Shown: positions 11,860 to 23,760 of the stretch, piece by piece
How positions within the stretch are numbered: position 1 is the first letter of the stretch
Layout: each line of letters starts with the position of its first letter
Assembly: GCF_954871325.1 (NCBI RefSeq)
Contig: NC_088776.1
Span: 28,196,508-28,260,507 of the forward strand
Reading direction: 5' to 3'
DNA: 64,000 nucleotides
Origin: Gordionus sp. m RMFG-2023
Taxonomy: Eukaryota; Nematomorpha; Gordioida; Chordodea; Parachordodidae
Made by a program: the position numbers and the translations under genes
The notes under the pieces: generated by a model
Told to the model about the DNA's origin: nothing
Databases searched by the model: none
The model's input: the letters and a program-made list of their open reading frames with translations, nothing else

Positions 11860-13260
11860 ACAAATCATCCAGTGTTTCAGACGACGATCTCAAAAATAAA
11901 TGAAATTTGGTAGGTTAGTTAATTATGTTATGAAATAAAATCAAAATTTTATAGCGCCAGCTAAACCAGATCCAAAGTGATCGAGCTATGCATGATTTCA
12001 TTCCTTAAGCTACGATTACAAATTATATATCATTTTATAGCCCTTAAAATTCAAAAATTCCCATTGTTTTCTTATTTCCGGTAAAAATAAAAAAAATCTA
12101 CATTGTTGAGAAGGGATTTTATTGGAGGGTTGGGGGGGGGGGGGTAATAATTATTAGGAATGTTTATTACATTTATACTGGTTACAGCGACAGGATATAT
12201 TTACAAATTATGGCCTCAAGAAATTCTATTAATAAACGCAAAATGGAATATGATAAAGTTAAGAGGTATTTTTTTATAATATTTTGCATATAAAATTATA
12301 AAATGTTTATTTTAAAATATAGTATCCTAATAATCGTATGGGCTACTTGCTTACATATAGCCCAAGGGCATCATATTTGTTAGACTTAATGGTTTTTTTT
12401 TTATTTTATACTAATACAATAGACATTTTAATTAAATATATTATATAATAATGATTTTTAATATAACGCTATCTATATAATATATTTTAATTTATAAAAA
12501 TATATAAATAAAATTTAAAAAGAAAAAAGGCTATCGATTTTTTTGATTAAACAGTTAAATATAAAGGTAATAAACATTTCTAAATGTCAACACCCCAAAA
12601 AATCCATTCTCGATAATATTAATTTCCGGAAACATTTTTAATTTTTTTGATATTTTCCAATGTATAATTTTAAGGGCTATAAAATGATCTATAATTTGTA
12701 ACTCTATCTTAAGTATTTAAAAAAAAACAAGATTTAATGAAATCAATCCTAAGCTAGCAATCTAAATTTCGTTTCTAAAATATATAGCCATAGATTAGTG
12801 ATCTGCATCGGGCCAAATTTATCAAACCCGGTCAGCCAGAAATTTTTATAAAAAAGTTTTATCCGGCCCAGCCCGAACTCGAATTTTTTTTAAAGTTTTG
12901 CCGGCCCTTTGAAAAAATTAACCGGCCTGGCCCGAATTTATCTAAATATAGAAATTAATTTTATAATTACTCAAAATAAACGATATTTGTTATATGGGGT
13001 CTAGTTTCTATAAATAAAATAAAATATTTTTATTTTACATAAAAAATCAACATAAAATTGATAAATTTAGATATATTTTTAAAAAAAATTCTAAGGCCCG
13101 ACACACCCGACCGGGCCCGAATTTTCTTAAAATATATTAGGCCCGACCTAGTCCGAACCCAATTTTTTTACTTTGCAGATCTCTAGCAGAGATAACTATC
13201 ATGCCAAGTTTCGTTATTTTAGAGATAAAATCTCGTTTTTTGGCAGTGACTTTATTATAC
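11860..13260. mobile_element. Large imperfect inverted-repeat element, split by a MITE
   Basis: The left arm (about 11880-12183) and the right arm (12533-12790, continuing at 13186-13260 beyond the MITE-1 insertion) are inverted copies. Shared landmarks in order include ACAAATTATANATCATTTT, ATAGCCCTTAAAATT, TTTCCGG and AATGTTTATTAC. The outer part matches across the MITE: GAAATTTGGTAGG (left) against the inverse of CATGCCAAGTTTC (right). The loop is about 350 bp and non-coding. A fragment with the same ATGCCAAGTTTCATTTATTT phrase lies near 33668-33690. Superfamily undetermined; the long arms suggest a foldback-like or MULE-like element. Confidence 0.6.
12796..13185. mobile_element. hAT-type MITE-1, copy 1
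   Basis: Ends TAGTGATCTGCA and, read inward, TAGAGATCTGCA. Flanks CCATAGAT and GCAGAGAT agree at 6 of 8 bases. CCCGGCCCGAA-like repeats occur near both ends, with an AT-rich core shared with the copies at 17850-18176 and 19287-19688. Confidence 0.8.
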
Positions 13261-13967
13261 TATCTTCATATACTTCCTTTTTGTATGATTGCATACAATT
13301 ATAAATGAATTTTAAAAAATCTGGAAGTGGGATTCATGTTCATATCATATTTTATAATAAATAGAATAAAATAAATAATCATCTTTAAATTATCAATGTT
13401 ATTGCTATATATTTAAATAAATTTAATGCATAACATTAAAATAGAGAATAAAATAAATATTGAGATTTTTTTCATATAATAAGTGCTTTTAAAAATTCGA
13501 GACGAGGCACGCCAAGATCTAAAAATATTTTCCGAATCGAAAAACCCCAGACTTTGGGTTTCTGATGAGAATATTTTATTATTTTTTAAAAAAAATATCA
13601 GATCTGGTTTTAAATCATATTGGGTGGAAGTTTTTCTTACCAATTCATTTTAAAATTCCGGGGTGCTGATATACTTTACCTCACTGAAGTTTTAATAAGA
13701 AAATAAAATATCAGAATTAATATCATAAGCATGATTTAAAAGTTTTATGAAAATTATAAGGGCTTAATATCTAGATGAAAACCTTGAACTCAACTAATAT
13801 TATCATAATATATTTTACCTTTTGAGTTTCACAATTAGGATCGCAAGAGTGATTAATGAATCTTGAATACGAGCCTTTGTTTGTGGCGTCAATAATTTGA
13901 CTTTGTTTCAATGACATGAAATAGTAATGAATCTAAAAAACAAAATTACATGGATTCACAATAAGCA
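13261..13967. other. AT-rich spacer
   Basis: No convincing gene. A 76-codon minus-strand ORF at 13413-13643 has no recognisable features. Confidence 0.35.
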
Positions 13968-14698
13968 TAGGTCAAATTTTTAGGCCTGGCCAAAAATTTT
14001 TTTATTTTCATCATATTACTATAGGCCCAAATTTTTAAAATGTGGTTGTTTGGAATAATTTTGGTGCATTTTGCAAGTGGTTTCAAATGTAAATTGAAAA
14101 TATAAAATGCTAATGAATGTTAAATCATTAAAGGTTAGAACGGAAATTTTTTTCAGACCGAAACACATTACAATTATATATATGGATAGAATTTAATTTT
14201 TTATCAAAAAATAGTTATATTATCATCTAAACATATGTAGAAAAAAATGTTTAAATCTTTATTACAATTTAATGTCAGAATTGATATTTTTAAATTTAAA
14301 AAATATTGAAATCCTATAAAATTTTATATTGTTGTTCTTATTTCTAAAATAAAATTTTGGATCTGATCAAACATTTGAAAAATTCTCGGATAGAATCCAT
14401 TGGATAGGAATTTTTAAATATTTTCTTAGAACTCTAGACATTTTTAAACCAATAAATTCCTCTCAGAGGCTCGAAGCATATAAGTGATAATATTTAAAAA
14501 ATTATATAAATTAATCAGTTGGAAAATCATATAATAAATTAATCTTCAATTTCATTTAAAATCACTGCAAAAATTATTCAAGATAATGAAATTATATTTC
14601 TCAAGATAAAAAATAAAAAATAAAAATAATCCTAGTCCAATTCGGCTTAAAAATGATTATTTCTTTTCAAATATGGGCCAGCCAAAATTTTTGACCTC
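13968..14698. mobile_element. Inverted-ended element, about 730 bp, unclassified
   Basis: The left end AGGTCAAATTTTTAGGCC followed by TGGCCAAAAATTT is mirrored at the right by CCAGCCAAAATTTTTGACCT, an imperfect terminal inverted repeat near 30 bp. The inside is AT-rich and non-coding. No clean target duplication was found. Confidence 0.45.
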
Positions 14699-17419
14699 TT
14701 CAGGTTTTTGATTTATATTGATAGTAATTTGGACCTGCCACTGAAAAAATAAAAAAATCTATGAGTTATAAATATCACCTACAATTACTTGAATTATAAT
14801 CCTAGATGATATGTGGTAAAAAAATAAATGAAATCAAAAATATATATTCTAAACCCTTTCCTCTTTGTGATACTGTATTTGTCGTTTATTAAATTCCTTT
14901 GTGTCTACCACTTCACCGACGTATTCTATAACGAATGTCCCACTATTTATAAAATAACTAATAATTACTGAAAATAAATTAGTTCCAGAATGTCAAAAAG
15001 CCTATTTAAAAAAATATTAACCAATATAAATAAAGTTTAAATCGTTGATTCGTTATAAATTTAACAAATATACAATCAAATCGTAAAAAAGGTCTAATTG
15101 GTATCATTATTAAAAAAATTAAGATGTATTAATATTAAGTATAGGCGCCTATAAATAAAACTAATATTTGTATAAAGAATGATTACGGTTCAATATCTTG
15201 AAGAGTCCTGAGACCCCATCCTTTTCCGAATGTCATAAAAGGCTCGGAGGAGCAATAAGTTTTCTATTGTAAAATTTCATAAATTTCATGTTATAAAAGT
15301 ACGAATATTTTGTTATTTATATAATAAAAATTATTCAGACTGAAATACAAATACATATACTGATAAAGTTCCCTGAAAATATTGAAAAATTTGTTAATAT
15401 ATTTTATAATAGAACTTCGTAGTAAATAATAAATTCACAAAATATATTTTACTTTTTGAAAAAGCTTGTTGGAACAATATTCTTTGCATGGACATCTCGA
15501 AGCACTGAAAAATTATATAATTTCTATTATTAATCTAAAATATATTTGTGATTTTTATAAATTGGAAATAAATAACCTTAAAATTTATTTTTTAAATTTT
15601 TTTTAATAAATTATCGAAACAGTTTTAATTAAGAAAATATGATATATTTGGGTTAAAAAATATGAATAGAACAAAATTTTCGTTAAATCATCGTAATACG
15701 ATAATAATCAGAAAACTTTTGTCATAAGCTCGCATGTGTGTTTTATTAAAAATTATAATATAATATTGATTATTTATGTGATAGTGAATGGAGTGGGAAG
15801 GAAAAGTGTACTGAATAAAAAAAAATAAAGAAATTGATCCTTAAACCTATAAATGATTTATGAATTTCTCAAAATTATTGATTTTCTAAATTTATTATTT
15901 TCATGTAGATCATTGATTACATAAACAGTATTTTAACATTTGGAGTTCACTTCCTATTTAACCCTATTAATTTGATAATTTACCGAAAGGTGTTAGGCAT
16001 TTTAAGATGTTGAAATTAATGATTCTATTACTATACATTAAACTTAAAAAAATAATAAATTAAAACTTATGATGTATTATTATTTTTAAATATTCATAAA
16101 ATAAAAATTGAGGTCAAAACATTAGTTAGAAAAAAATAAGTAAATTAAAATATAAAAAAGCAAAATAATATAGTTAATTATTAATAATCATATAAAAAAG
16201 AAAGCCGATATAATTGATCATAATCATGATCTCAGATTTGGTAATAAGGCTACTATTATAAATTCTTTGAAGAAATGCGGAGCCCAAAGTAATCGTGGTT
16301 AGAGATAAAAAGACTTGGTTAGTTAGACAGATAAAAGGTCAGGAAAAATCCTTACTCTAAAGTTAAGAAACCATTTATGGGACACTTTTGAATTAATAAC
16401 AGTAGCATGAGAAGCTTTCGGCTGTTTTTTTTACCTTTTAAGTTTCGCGATATCCGCCTCTTATCACCCTCTCCTTATTTATATATTTTTTTAGTGCATT
16501 TGATTTTTCTTGGATATATCTTTTGTTACACCTAATATATTGTTAGTATAGACGATATGTACACCCATTCAAATATAAAAAAGAAAGAAATGACTAAATA
16601 TCCGCTAGGTGAGTAACGATTTTTTTTTGTTATAGATTAGTTCGTTAGGCTAAGATCTTAAAACTATAAATATATAGTTATTATAGATTATACAGGATAG
16701 TTTTTAATATATTATAATGTTGGCCTGAATATAAATATTCCTTAATTTAAAATGATATTGTCCTTAAATTCAAATTAGAAAAAGTACTATGATAGTTAAA
16801 AGAACAAAATAAAATATAGAATTTAACATTATTTAACTTTACCAATTTTTCTACTAAAAATTGGAACTCTTTATTATCCTAAAAGAACAAAAGAAATAAT
16901 TAAATATTACTTTTTTTTATACAACTAGATGGGAATATGAAAAAAAAATCGGTATTCTATTTAAATATTTTTAAAAAATATTTTTTGTGAAGTGGGAATG
17001 GGTATTTATAGCTCTTTCATTAGCTATACAGATTATCAAGGACGTTCCTATTTTCAGAAATTTCCCAAAAATTATGAAATTAAAATTTAATCTATTTTGG
17101 AGGGTATTTTCATAAAATATGTCAGAAAACATGGTTACACCTTCCCGCAAAATCTGGAGGAGCTATGCATTCCTTTACCCCTAAATGGCTATAGGCGTAT
17201 CCAAGCAAATCATAAAGATTACTTCTGAAAGTACGACGTGGCAATCAGGTTAGGGATAGAAATATCTCAACCCTATAAATGTCAAAGAGAGGGCATAAGT
17301 TTATCAAAAAGCTAAACATTCTCTTTATTGTCTTATAGATTAAAATATATAAGGCATGAAATAATTAATAAAATTGTCTAGAAAACGCTCTATAGAGCTA
17401 ATATTTCAACACAGCTCGG
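14699..17419. other. Gene-poor AT-rich DNA
   Basis: About 2.7 kb with no ORF or RNA gene I can support. The stretches at 15180-15250, 16210-16480 and 17120-17300 are less AT-rich than their surroundings and could hold eroded repeats, but nothing is recognisable. Confidence 0.35.
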
Positions 17420-17427
17420 ATATATGC

Positions 17428-18532
17428 TAGAGCGGTGCCGATATTAATATCGGATCGGCACCGGTATTTAGCGTTTTCCGAAAATTCGAATAGGGCCGAT
17501 ACCTGTAAAAACACGATCCGATCTTTTTACTTTACTCTTTTTTGTTATTTTATGTATATTTATTTTACATTAATAATATTTTCTAAATAATTTTTTTTAA
17601 ACAATGCAAATGCACAAAACCCCAAAAATTTTATTTCTTTTTTTAAATAGATTTATAGTATTTAAAAGTTTTTTTTATCAAAATAGAAAGGAACACCCAA
17701 AGTTTTATTTATTTTAAATCTTTTAATAATAACGCCAATTTTATTATTTATACATTAAATAAAAGAATTTTTTTAAATATGTTATCTGAATTATGGAAAT
17801 ATTTCACAAAAGACAAAGATAATTTGGCAAAATGCGTTATATGCGGAATTATTTATCTGCATCGGGCCTAATTTTTCAAGCCTGGCCCGAAATTTTTTTA
17901 AAAATGTTTTAACGGACTGGCCCGAACCCGAAATTTTTTTAAAAATGTTTTGCCGGCCCGGCCCGAATTTATTTAAATATAGAAATTAATTTTTATAATT
18001 ATTCAAAATAAAAGACATGTTATATGTCGTTTAGTTTCAATAAATAAAATCAAATATTTTTATTTTACATAAAAAATTCAATATAAAATTGAGAAATTTA
18101 GATATATTTTAAAAAAATTCCGCGCCCGGCTCGAAGCCCGTTCGGAACGGGCCGGGCCTAACTTTACAGATCTCTGTGCGGAATCATCTGAGTCTGCCTT
18201 CAGTACGGCAGGGGATATTGATAGTCCATATCGTAGAAGCTTATTGCCAGAAAATCTAAAGATTCTACGATTTATTAAATAATTCTAATATATTAAATAT
18301 TACTATTTTATAATTCATACCAACATAAAAAAAATTTTTTAATATAGTCTTAATTGTAAAAATAAAAAAATTAAATTAAATGCATAATTCGATTTTTTGC
18401 ATAAAAAATATTTTTTTCTTCATTACATTTGGTTCAATGGATGGTGGTGAAAAATCAGTATAAATATCAGATCTGTTTTGAAGCAATATCGGGATTGGAT
18501 CGGTGAAAAATATGTAAATCGGCACAGCCCTA
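17428..18532 (+). mobile_element. Internally deleted BED-finger hAT, with MITE-1 inside
   Basis: Ends TAGAGCGGTGCCGAT and, read inward, TAGGGCTGTGCCGAT; flanks ATATATGC and ATATACAC agree at 6 of 8. CGGATCGG/ATCGGCACCGG repeats lie near both ends. At about 17782 a plus-strand frame reads SELWKYFTKDKDNLAKCVIC, the N-terminal part of a BED zinc finger. After the MITE (from about 18190) a frame reads FSTAGDIDSPYRRSLLPENL, the end of a hAT dimerisation domain. The catalytic middle is missing, so this is a deletion derivative of a ZBED-like hAT. Partial relatives of its right end appear near 30440-30510 and 36040-36130. Confidence 0.75.
17850..18176. mobile_element. hAT-type MITE-1, copy 2
   Basis: Ends TATTTATCTGCA and, read inward, CAGAGATCTGTA. 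The 8-bp duplication TGCGGAAT is exact (17842-17849 and 18177-18184). It interrupts the BED-hAT derivative, which dates it after that element. Confidence 0.9.
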
Positions 18533-19286
18533 ATATACACTTATCCAATGGGACAAAAGCAAACAACTAAAAAAACAAAAAAAGGAGAAAAAAATAACCG
18601 GGATAGGGCTAGCTCAAAAGCTGTTTAACCTAGACTAAACAAAATAATCAAAAATAAGTAGAACTGGAACACGACGTAAGGTTTTTTTTAACATTTGCCA
18701 TTCTTCCACATTTCCTTTTTTGATTTAATAAGATTTCGCCTAACTAGGCAATATTAAAAATTAAACTAAACAGTTAGTACTGTTTAATTTTATTTTTAAA
18801 AATTGGGTACTCCAATCTTTGTGATTGAAGAAATTTCATTTAAGTTGAATGAATCTTTTTAAAAGTAATCAAAATCAATCCATGTTTTTAATGTTTTTCG
18901 CAGGCATGGACATAATTACTAAAAATTGTAATCGAACCGAAAACGTAAAAAAAAATTCATCTACGCATTTTTAGATAGGAAATTTAATTCAGAACAAAAT
19001 AATGTAAAAATATTTGAAATTACGTTAAAAATGTTAGCCTTTTCCCGCTGAATGTTTTGGCGAGAAAAAAATAAAAATTTTTCGAACCAAAACGTAAAAA
19101 AATACATCTAATTTTTAGATAGGAAATTTAATTCAGAGTACAATGATAAAAAAATATTTAAAATGTTAGCCTTTTCCCTCTGAATGATTTCGCGACAAAA
19201 AAAAATATTTTTCGAGCCGAAAAATTAAAAAAAAATTTATCATTAATTTTTATTAGTCAATTACTTCATAATCCAGTATTTACAAT
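18533..19286. other. AT-rich spacer with a diverged local duplication
   Basis: The sequence around 18935-19060, with GATAGGAAATTTAATTCAGA, a TTAGCCTTTTCCC phrase, TGAATG and GCGAGAAAAA, recurs near 19085-19215. No gene. Confidence 0.5.
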
Positions 19287-19688
19287 TAGTGATCTGCATC
19301 GGGCCTAATTTTTCAAGCCCGGCCAGGCCCGAAATTTTTTTTAGAAAAGTTATGCCGGCCCGAACCCGAATTTTTTTTAAAAAAAATTTACCGACCCAGC
19401 CCGGCCCGAATTTATTTAAATATAGAAATTAATCTTTATAATTACTCAAAATAAAAGACATATGTTATATGTCGTTTAGTTTCAATAAATAAAATCAAAT
19501 ATTTTTATTTTACATAAAAAATTCAATATAAAATTGATAAATTTAGATACATTTAAAAAAATTTCCAAGGTACGACCCGACCCGGCCCGAATTTTTTTTT
19601 AAATCTTAGACCCGGCCCGAACCCAATTATTTTAAATAGAATTAGGTCCGAGCCCGGTACGGGCCGGGCCTAACTTTGCAGATCTCTA
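19287..19688. mobile_element. hAT-type MITE-1, copy 3
   Basis: Ends TAGTGATCTGCA and, read inward, TAGAGATCTGCA. Flanks TTTACAAT and CTTACAAT agree at 7 of 8. CCCGACCCGGCCCGAA-like repeats near both ends and the same AT-rich core as the other two copies. Confidence 0.9.
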
Positions 19689-20712
19689 CTTACAATATCT
19701 TTATACTTACTATCAAATTCGTTTTGAAAAAATTTTCATATATTACAAAATTAAATTAAATTAAAACCGCAAATTATATCAAAGAACAAATAAAAAAATT
19801 GAAAATCGTGATATATATTTTTCAATCTAAATCTGGAACTTCTCTAATTGAAATATTAATATTCGGTTTAAATCGCGATATAAATACCATAAATGTTGTT
19901 TATTTTCTTTATAAAAGAACTTTAAACTTGCCCCTATTATAATATAATATACTTATTACTAAAATAGAGACCATTTGTTTTGGCCCGATCCGATTCGAGA
20001 AAAAATTGTCCGACCAATCGCCAATCAGATATGAATCCAGTAACAGAGTATCGAGGGAAAGCAAGAAAAATAACCTTTATAACGAGTGCCAGTTTTCATT
20101 TAATTATATATATTTAATTTAGTATATACTTTATATTTATTAAAAATGTTTTGTTGCCCAAAACAAAATTTAAAATCCTCATAAAGAAAAAGAGGTTACT
20201 ACGATTTTTAAAGAATTTTAAATAAACATTACCATTACTTTCCTACTATATGAGTAAAAAAATATTGGAGAGGACCATTTACGACATGTAGAATAGATAA
20301 AACTAGTATAAAAAATAGGAATATATTTTATACTCTAGATGGCCTATTATATTTATTCGCCTAAAATAAAACTAAAAAGAAAAAATTAATATTAAAGCGG
20401 TCATAAACTAAAAAATAAGTTGGATTTTCACGAAAAATATATAGATAAAGTGTTTTTGACCTTAAATATAAAATAAGATATTTACTAACTTAAAAATTTT
20501 AATAGTCTGTTAAAATTTTTTTTATTTATTCAAAATTACGGTTTTTTTTATAAAAAATAAAAAAAATATTTATGTGAAAAAAATTTAGAAATAAGTTATT
20601 TACTAATAAAAAATATTTATCTATTAAAAATTTAGAAATAAGTTATTTACTAAAAAAATTATATTTTTCTATTAAAAATTAAAAAAATTTATATTTGATA
20701 TCCAATTATATA
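19689..20712. other. AT-rich spacer
   Basis: No gene. A short tandem pattern of AATAAGTTATTTACT with A/T runs repeats three times at 20465-20660. Confidence 0.4.
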
Positions 20713-20942
20713 CAGTGTTGTGATGATTTAATGAAACATATTGACGATTAAATTCAAACCCATTCATATAAAATTATAATATTTGCAAAAATAATTAAAA
20801 TAACAAAAGGAATAATAAAAGAAATAATAAAAGAAATTTCAATAATGCTTTATATTTTAATTATTTTTGCAAATATTATAATTTTATATGAATGAGTTTA
20901 AATTTAATCGTCAATATATTTCATTAAATCATCACAACACTG
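20713..20942. mobile_element. Hairpin MITE with TA target
   Basis: Two 89-bp arms (20713-20801 and 20854-20942), inverted and differing at only about three positions, enclose a 52-bp loop rich in AATAATAAAAG. The ends read CAGTGTTGTGATG and the element is flanked by TA on both sides (20711-20712 and 20943-20944), suggesting a Tc1/mariner-type non-autonomous element. No coding capacity. Confidence 0.8.
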
Positions 20943-20989
20943 TAGTTCATGTCAATTTAGCGAAGCTTATCGTGAATGTTTATTGTAGC

Positions 20990-21520
20990 CAGGACTTCGA
21001 ATATTTAATATATAGCGATTCAGTTCGTTTCAGTTTAATTTAAAATTTTAAAAAGGTTTTGTTCCATTTTTTTTAAAGAAATTCATATCGGTTCGAGAAT
21101 TTATAACGGTCCACTTCGTTCGTTCTTGTTTTTATAAATTTGATTTTAAAAAAAATTAATTATAAATAATTAATCTCGATTCTTTATTTAATTTAACCAT
21201 GAAGATTATTTCTTATATAATTAACTAGTAATTTGCCTAAACTCTATCAAAATGAGTATATAAAGTAAAAACAATAAACTTGGTATATGGCGATTTAATT
21301 GTATAAAAATGATTGAAAAGAAATCATAAATTTAAATTGCCCTCAAGGAAAATTAAAATTTCCAATTTAAACTAATAATTTAAAATTAATTATATGAACC
21401 GGTTTAAAATATTAAAAACAGTTCGGTTCGCTCTTTTTATATTTTCTCTTTAACGATTCGGTTTCGGTTTAAAAAATCATAACGGTTCGTTCCAGTTTAG
21501 CGGTTCGGTTAGAAACCCTG
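20990..21520. mobile_element. hAT-type MITE-6, 531 bp
   Basis: The exact 8-bp duplication ATTGTAGC lies at 20982-20989 and 21521-21528. Ends CAGGACTTC and, read inward, CAGGGTTTC. GGTTCGGTTCG/CGGTTCGTTC repeats sit near both ends, with an AT-rich core. Confidence 0.85.
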
Positions 21521-21528
21521 ATTGTAGC

Positions 21529-23640
21529 AAAATTTTATTGCGAATCCCCTTAGTGAATAATATTCCGCAAAAATAATATCGTGAAACAAATATCACGAAT
21601 TTTTTGATAGCAAAACCTTTATCGCAAAAATTTTATAATGAAGTCATCATAGCTAAACCCAATCCGAGTTATAAGCTAAATGGAAACTATAACCTTACAC
21701 CTTAAACTCAGTCTTTGTCGGATTTTGAATCAGGATTAGAAATCAATTACATGGAGTAAGGGTTTTATCCAATTCAAAATATTTTTTAATCATATAATTT
21801 TACGATATTGCTGATATTATTTTCTCTTTCCTGATTATATATAGAGAGAATAAAATAATAGTAATCTTTTCAAAAATTTAATAGAAATCTGAATCCAATA
21901 TTAAGATAAAGTTTTCCAAACTTTTGAAAGTACTTATTATTTTAGTTCTGCTTCAATCAGTTTAGTAGACAAACTATAAATAAAAAGTTAAGCAAAATAA
22001 ATTTCTAAAATTGGTATGAAAATTAAAGATAAAATGAAAAATATAGACGCAATGAGGGTTTTTACAAAAAAAAATCGAATATACCCTAATTTCTCCTGCC
22101 TCGTCAATTCCACGATTACTTTTTCAAAAATAATTCCCCCTTTAATTAAAAATTATTTTAAACGTTCTTCCTAACCTTTTAATATGATACAGTTGCTTTT
22201 CGTTATAAATATGATTATTAGTGATAAGCAAAATTATTAGTTAAATACGATTACTGAATATGGGTAAATAAAATTTGATAAGAATCAGAGATTTTGCCGC
22301 CATATAACAAATCATTATAAATTATATATACCAGTCCCTTGTTTAAACATTTAATCATATATCTCTGCCTGCTATATTTAGCAAATAAACTTTATTGTTT
22401 TAAACTTTTTGTTAATACTCCAATATATATTTTTCTTTTCGTTACAGTTTAATATAAAAAAAAATCATTTTTTAACATTATTTTTATCGATATATACATC
22501 ATTAAACTGCAAATTTAATGGTTATTCCAAATATATAGATTTAAATATTATCAATTAATAAAAACATACTCAATATTAATTTTTTTGTTGAAATAAGAAG
22601 AAATGTGACTAAAATATATACTTGATAATGATATTAAACCTTTATAGAATATATATTTTGGGATAAACCTGTTATTTATATATTACTGGGGGTGCAAATG
22701 TTATTTATAAATTTTAATCTTTCAATATAAATAATTGCGGTATATTTTTCCGTGAATTATATCGGTAATTAATTCATATTTTAATAAAGATTCCTTTGTC
22801 TAAAATTCGTAAAAAAAATTTTTAAATAAAAAAATTAAAAATGGTTATATAACCTTTTTACAAAGTACAATAACTTGTTTGTAACTAAGTATAACTAGTT
22901 TGTAAATAAATGTAACTAGTTACCTTTTTAGTAATTAGAAACTCTTACTTTTCAAAAGATGACACTATATAACATATAACTAGTAGTTTTCCTATAAAAT
23001 TCAGATCTAGCCCACATTGTCTTTGGAGAATTAACTGTTTCGTTTAGTTCATAAATTTATTTTTAAAAAAATTAACATTCTTTTTAAATTTTGGTTATCA
23101 ATATTGAAGCAATTCTTTATATTATAAAATTTTAACGGGAATTATTATCCCTACCTACCTACTCAATGCCTCGAGTAATGAAAAAAGGTTGTAAACAAAA
23201 AATTTATAAAAGAATAAATAAGTTCGTGTATAATCAAATACAAATAAATTATAAGCAATGTAAATGTACGTTAAATTTAAATGATGCATTATCTTAGCTC
23301 TGATACATGATGCCATAAAAAGAGTAGCCTACCTTGCATTATTCATGTAAATTGATTTAGCTATATTATATTCAATTGAAAAAAGGCTCTTTTTAAAAAA
23401 ATCAACAATAAAAAAATATATCAAAAAAAAATAAACGCAAATGAAATAATATTGATTTTTTAACCATCTTATTGTATAATGTTTTGTAAAAGGATTTTTT
23501 GCAAATGTGGTTTAAGGAAGGATATTATAAAATAAAAAAATATGATAATAAGGTGTATCTTCTGGTTCTGGGCTAAATTATAATATTCTAAATAATATAA
23601 AATGCATGTATATATCTGCAGTTTAATATTTTATGTTGCT
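21529..23640. other. AT-rich intergenic DNA
   Basis: About 2.1 kb with no gene or repeat unit I can support. Short repeats of GTAACTAGT occur near 22870-22925. Confidence 0.35.
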
Positions 23641-23675
23641 TGGGTCATAATTTGTCAACCCAGAGACAGACATGA

Positions 23676-23760
23676 TTTGAATAAAGCAACATCAATTTTT
23701 ATTTTTGAATAAAGCCAACATCTATTTATATTTTTGAATAAAGCCAACATCTATTATTAG
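23676..23760. repeat. Minisatellite, about 33-bp unit, three copies
   Basis: Each unit reads TTTGAATAAAGCCAACATCT with an AT-rich spacer; the first copy has small differences. Confidence 0.8.
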
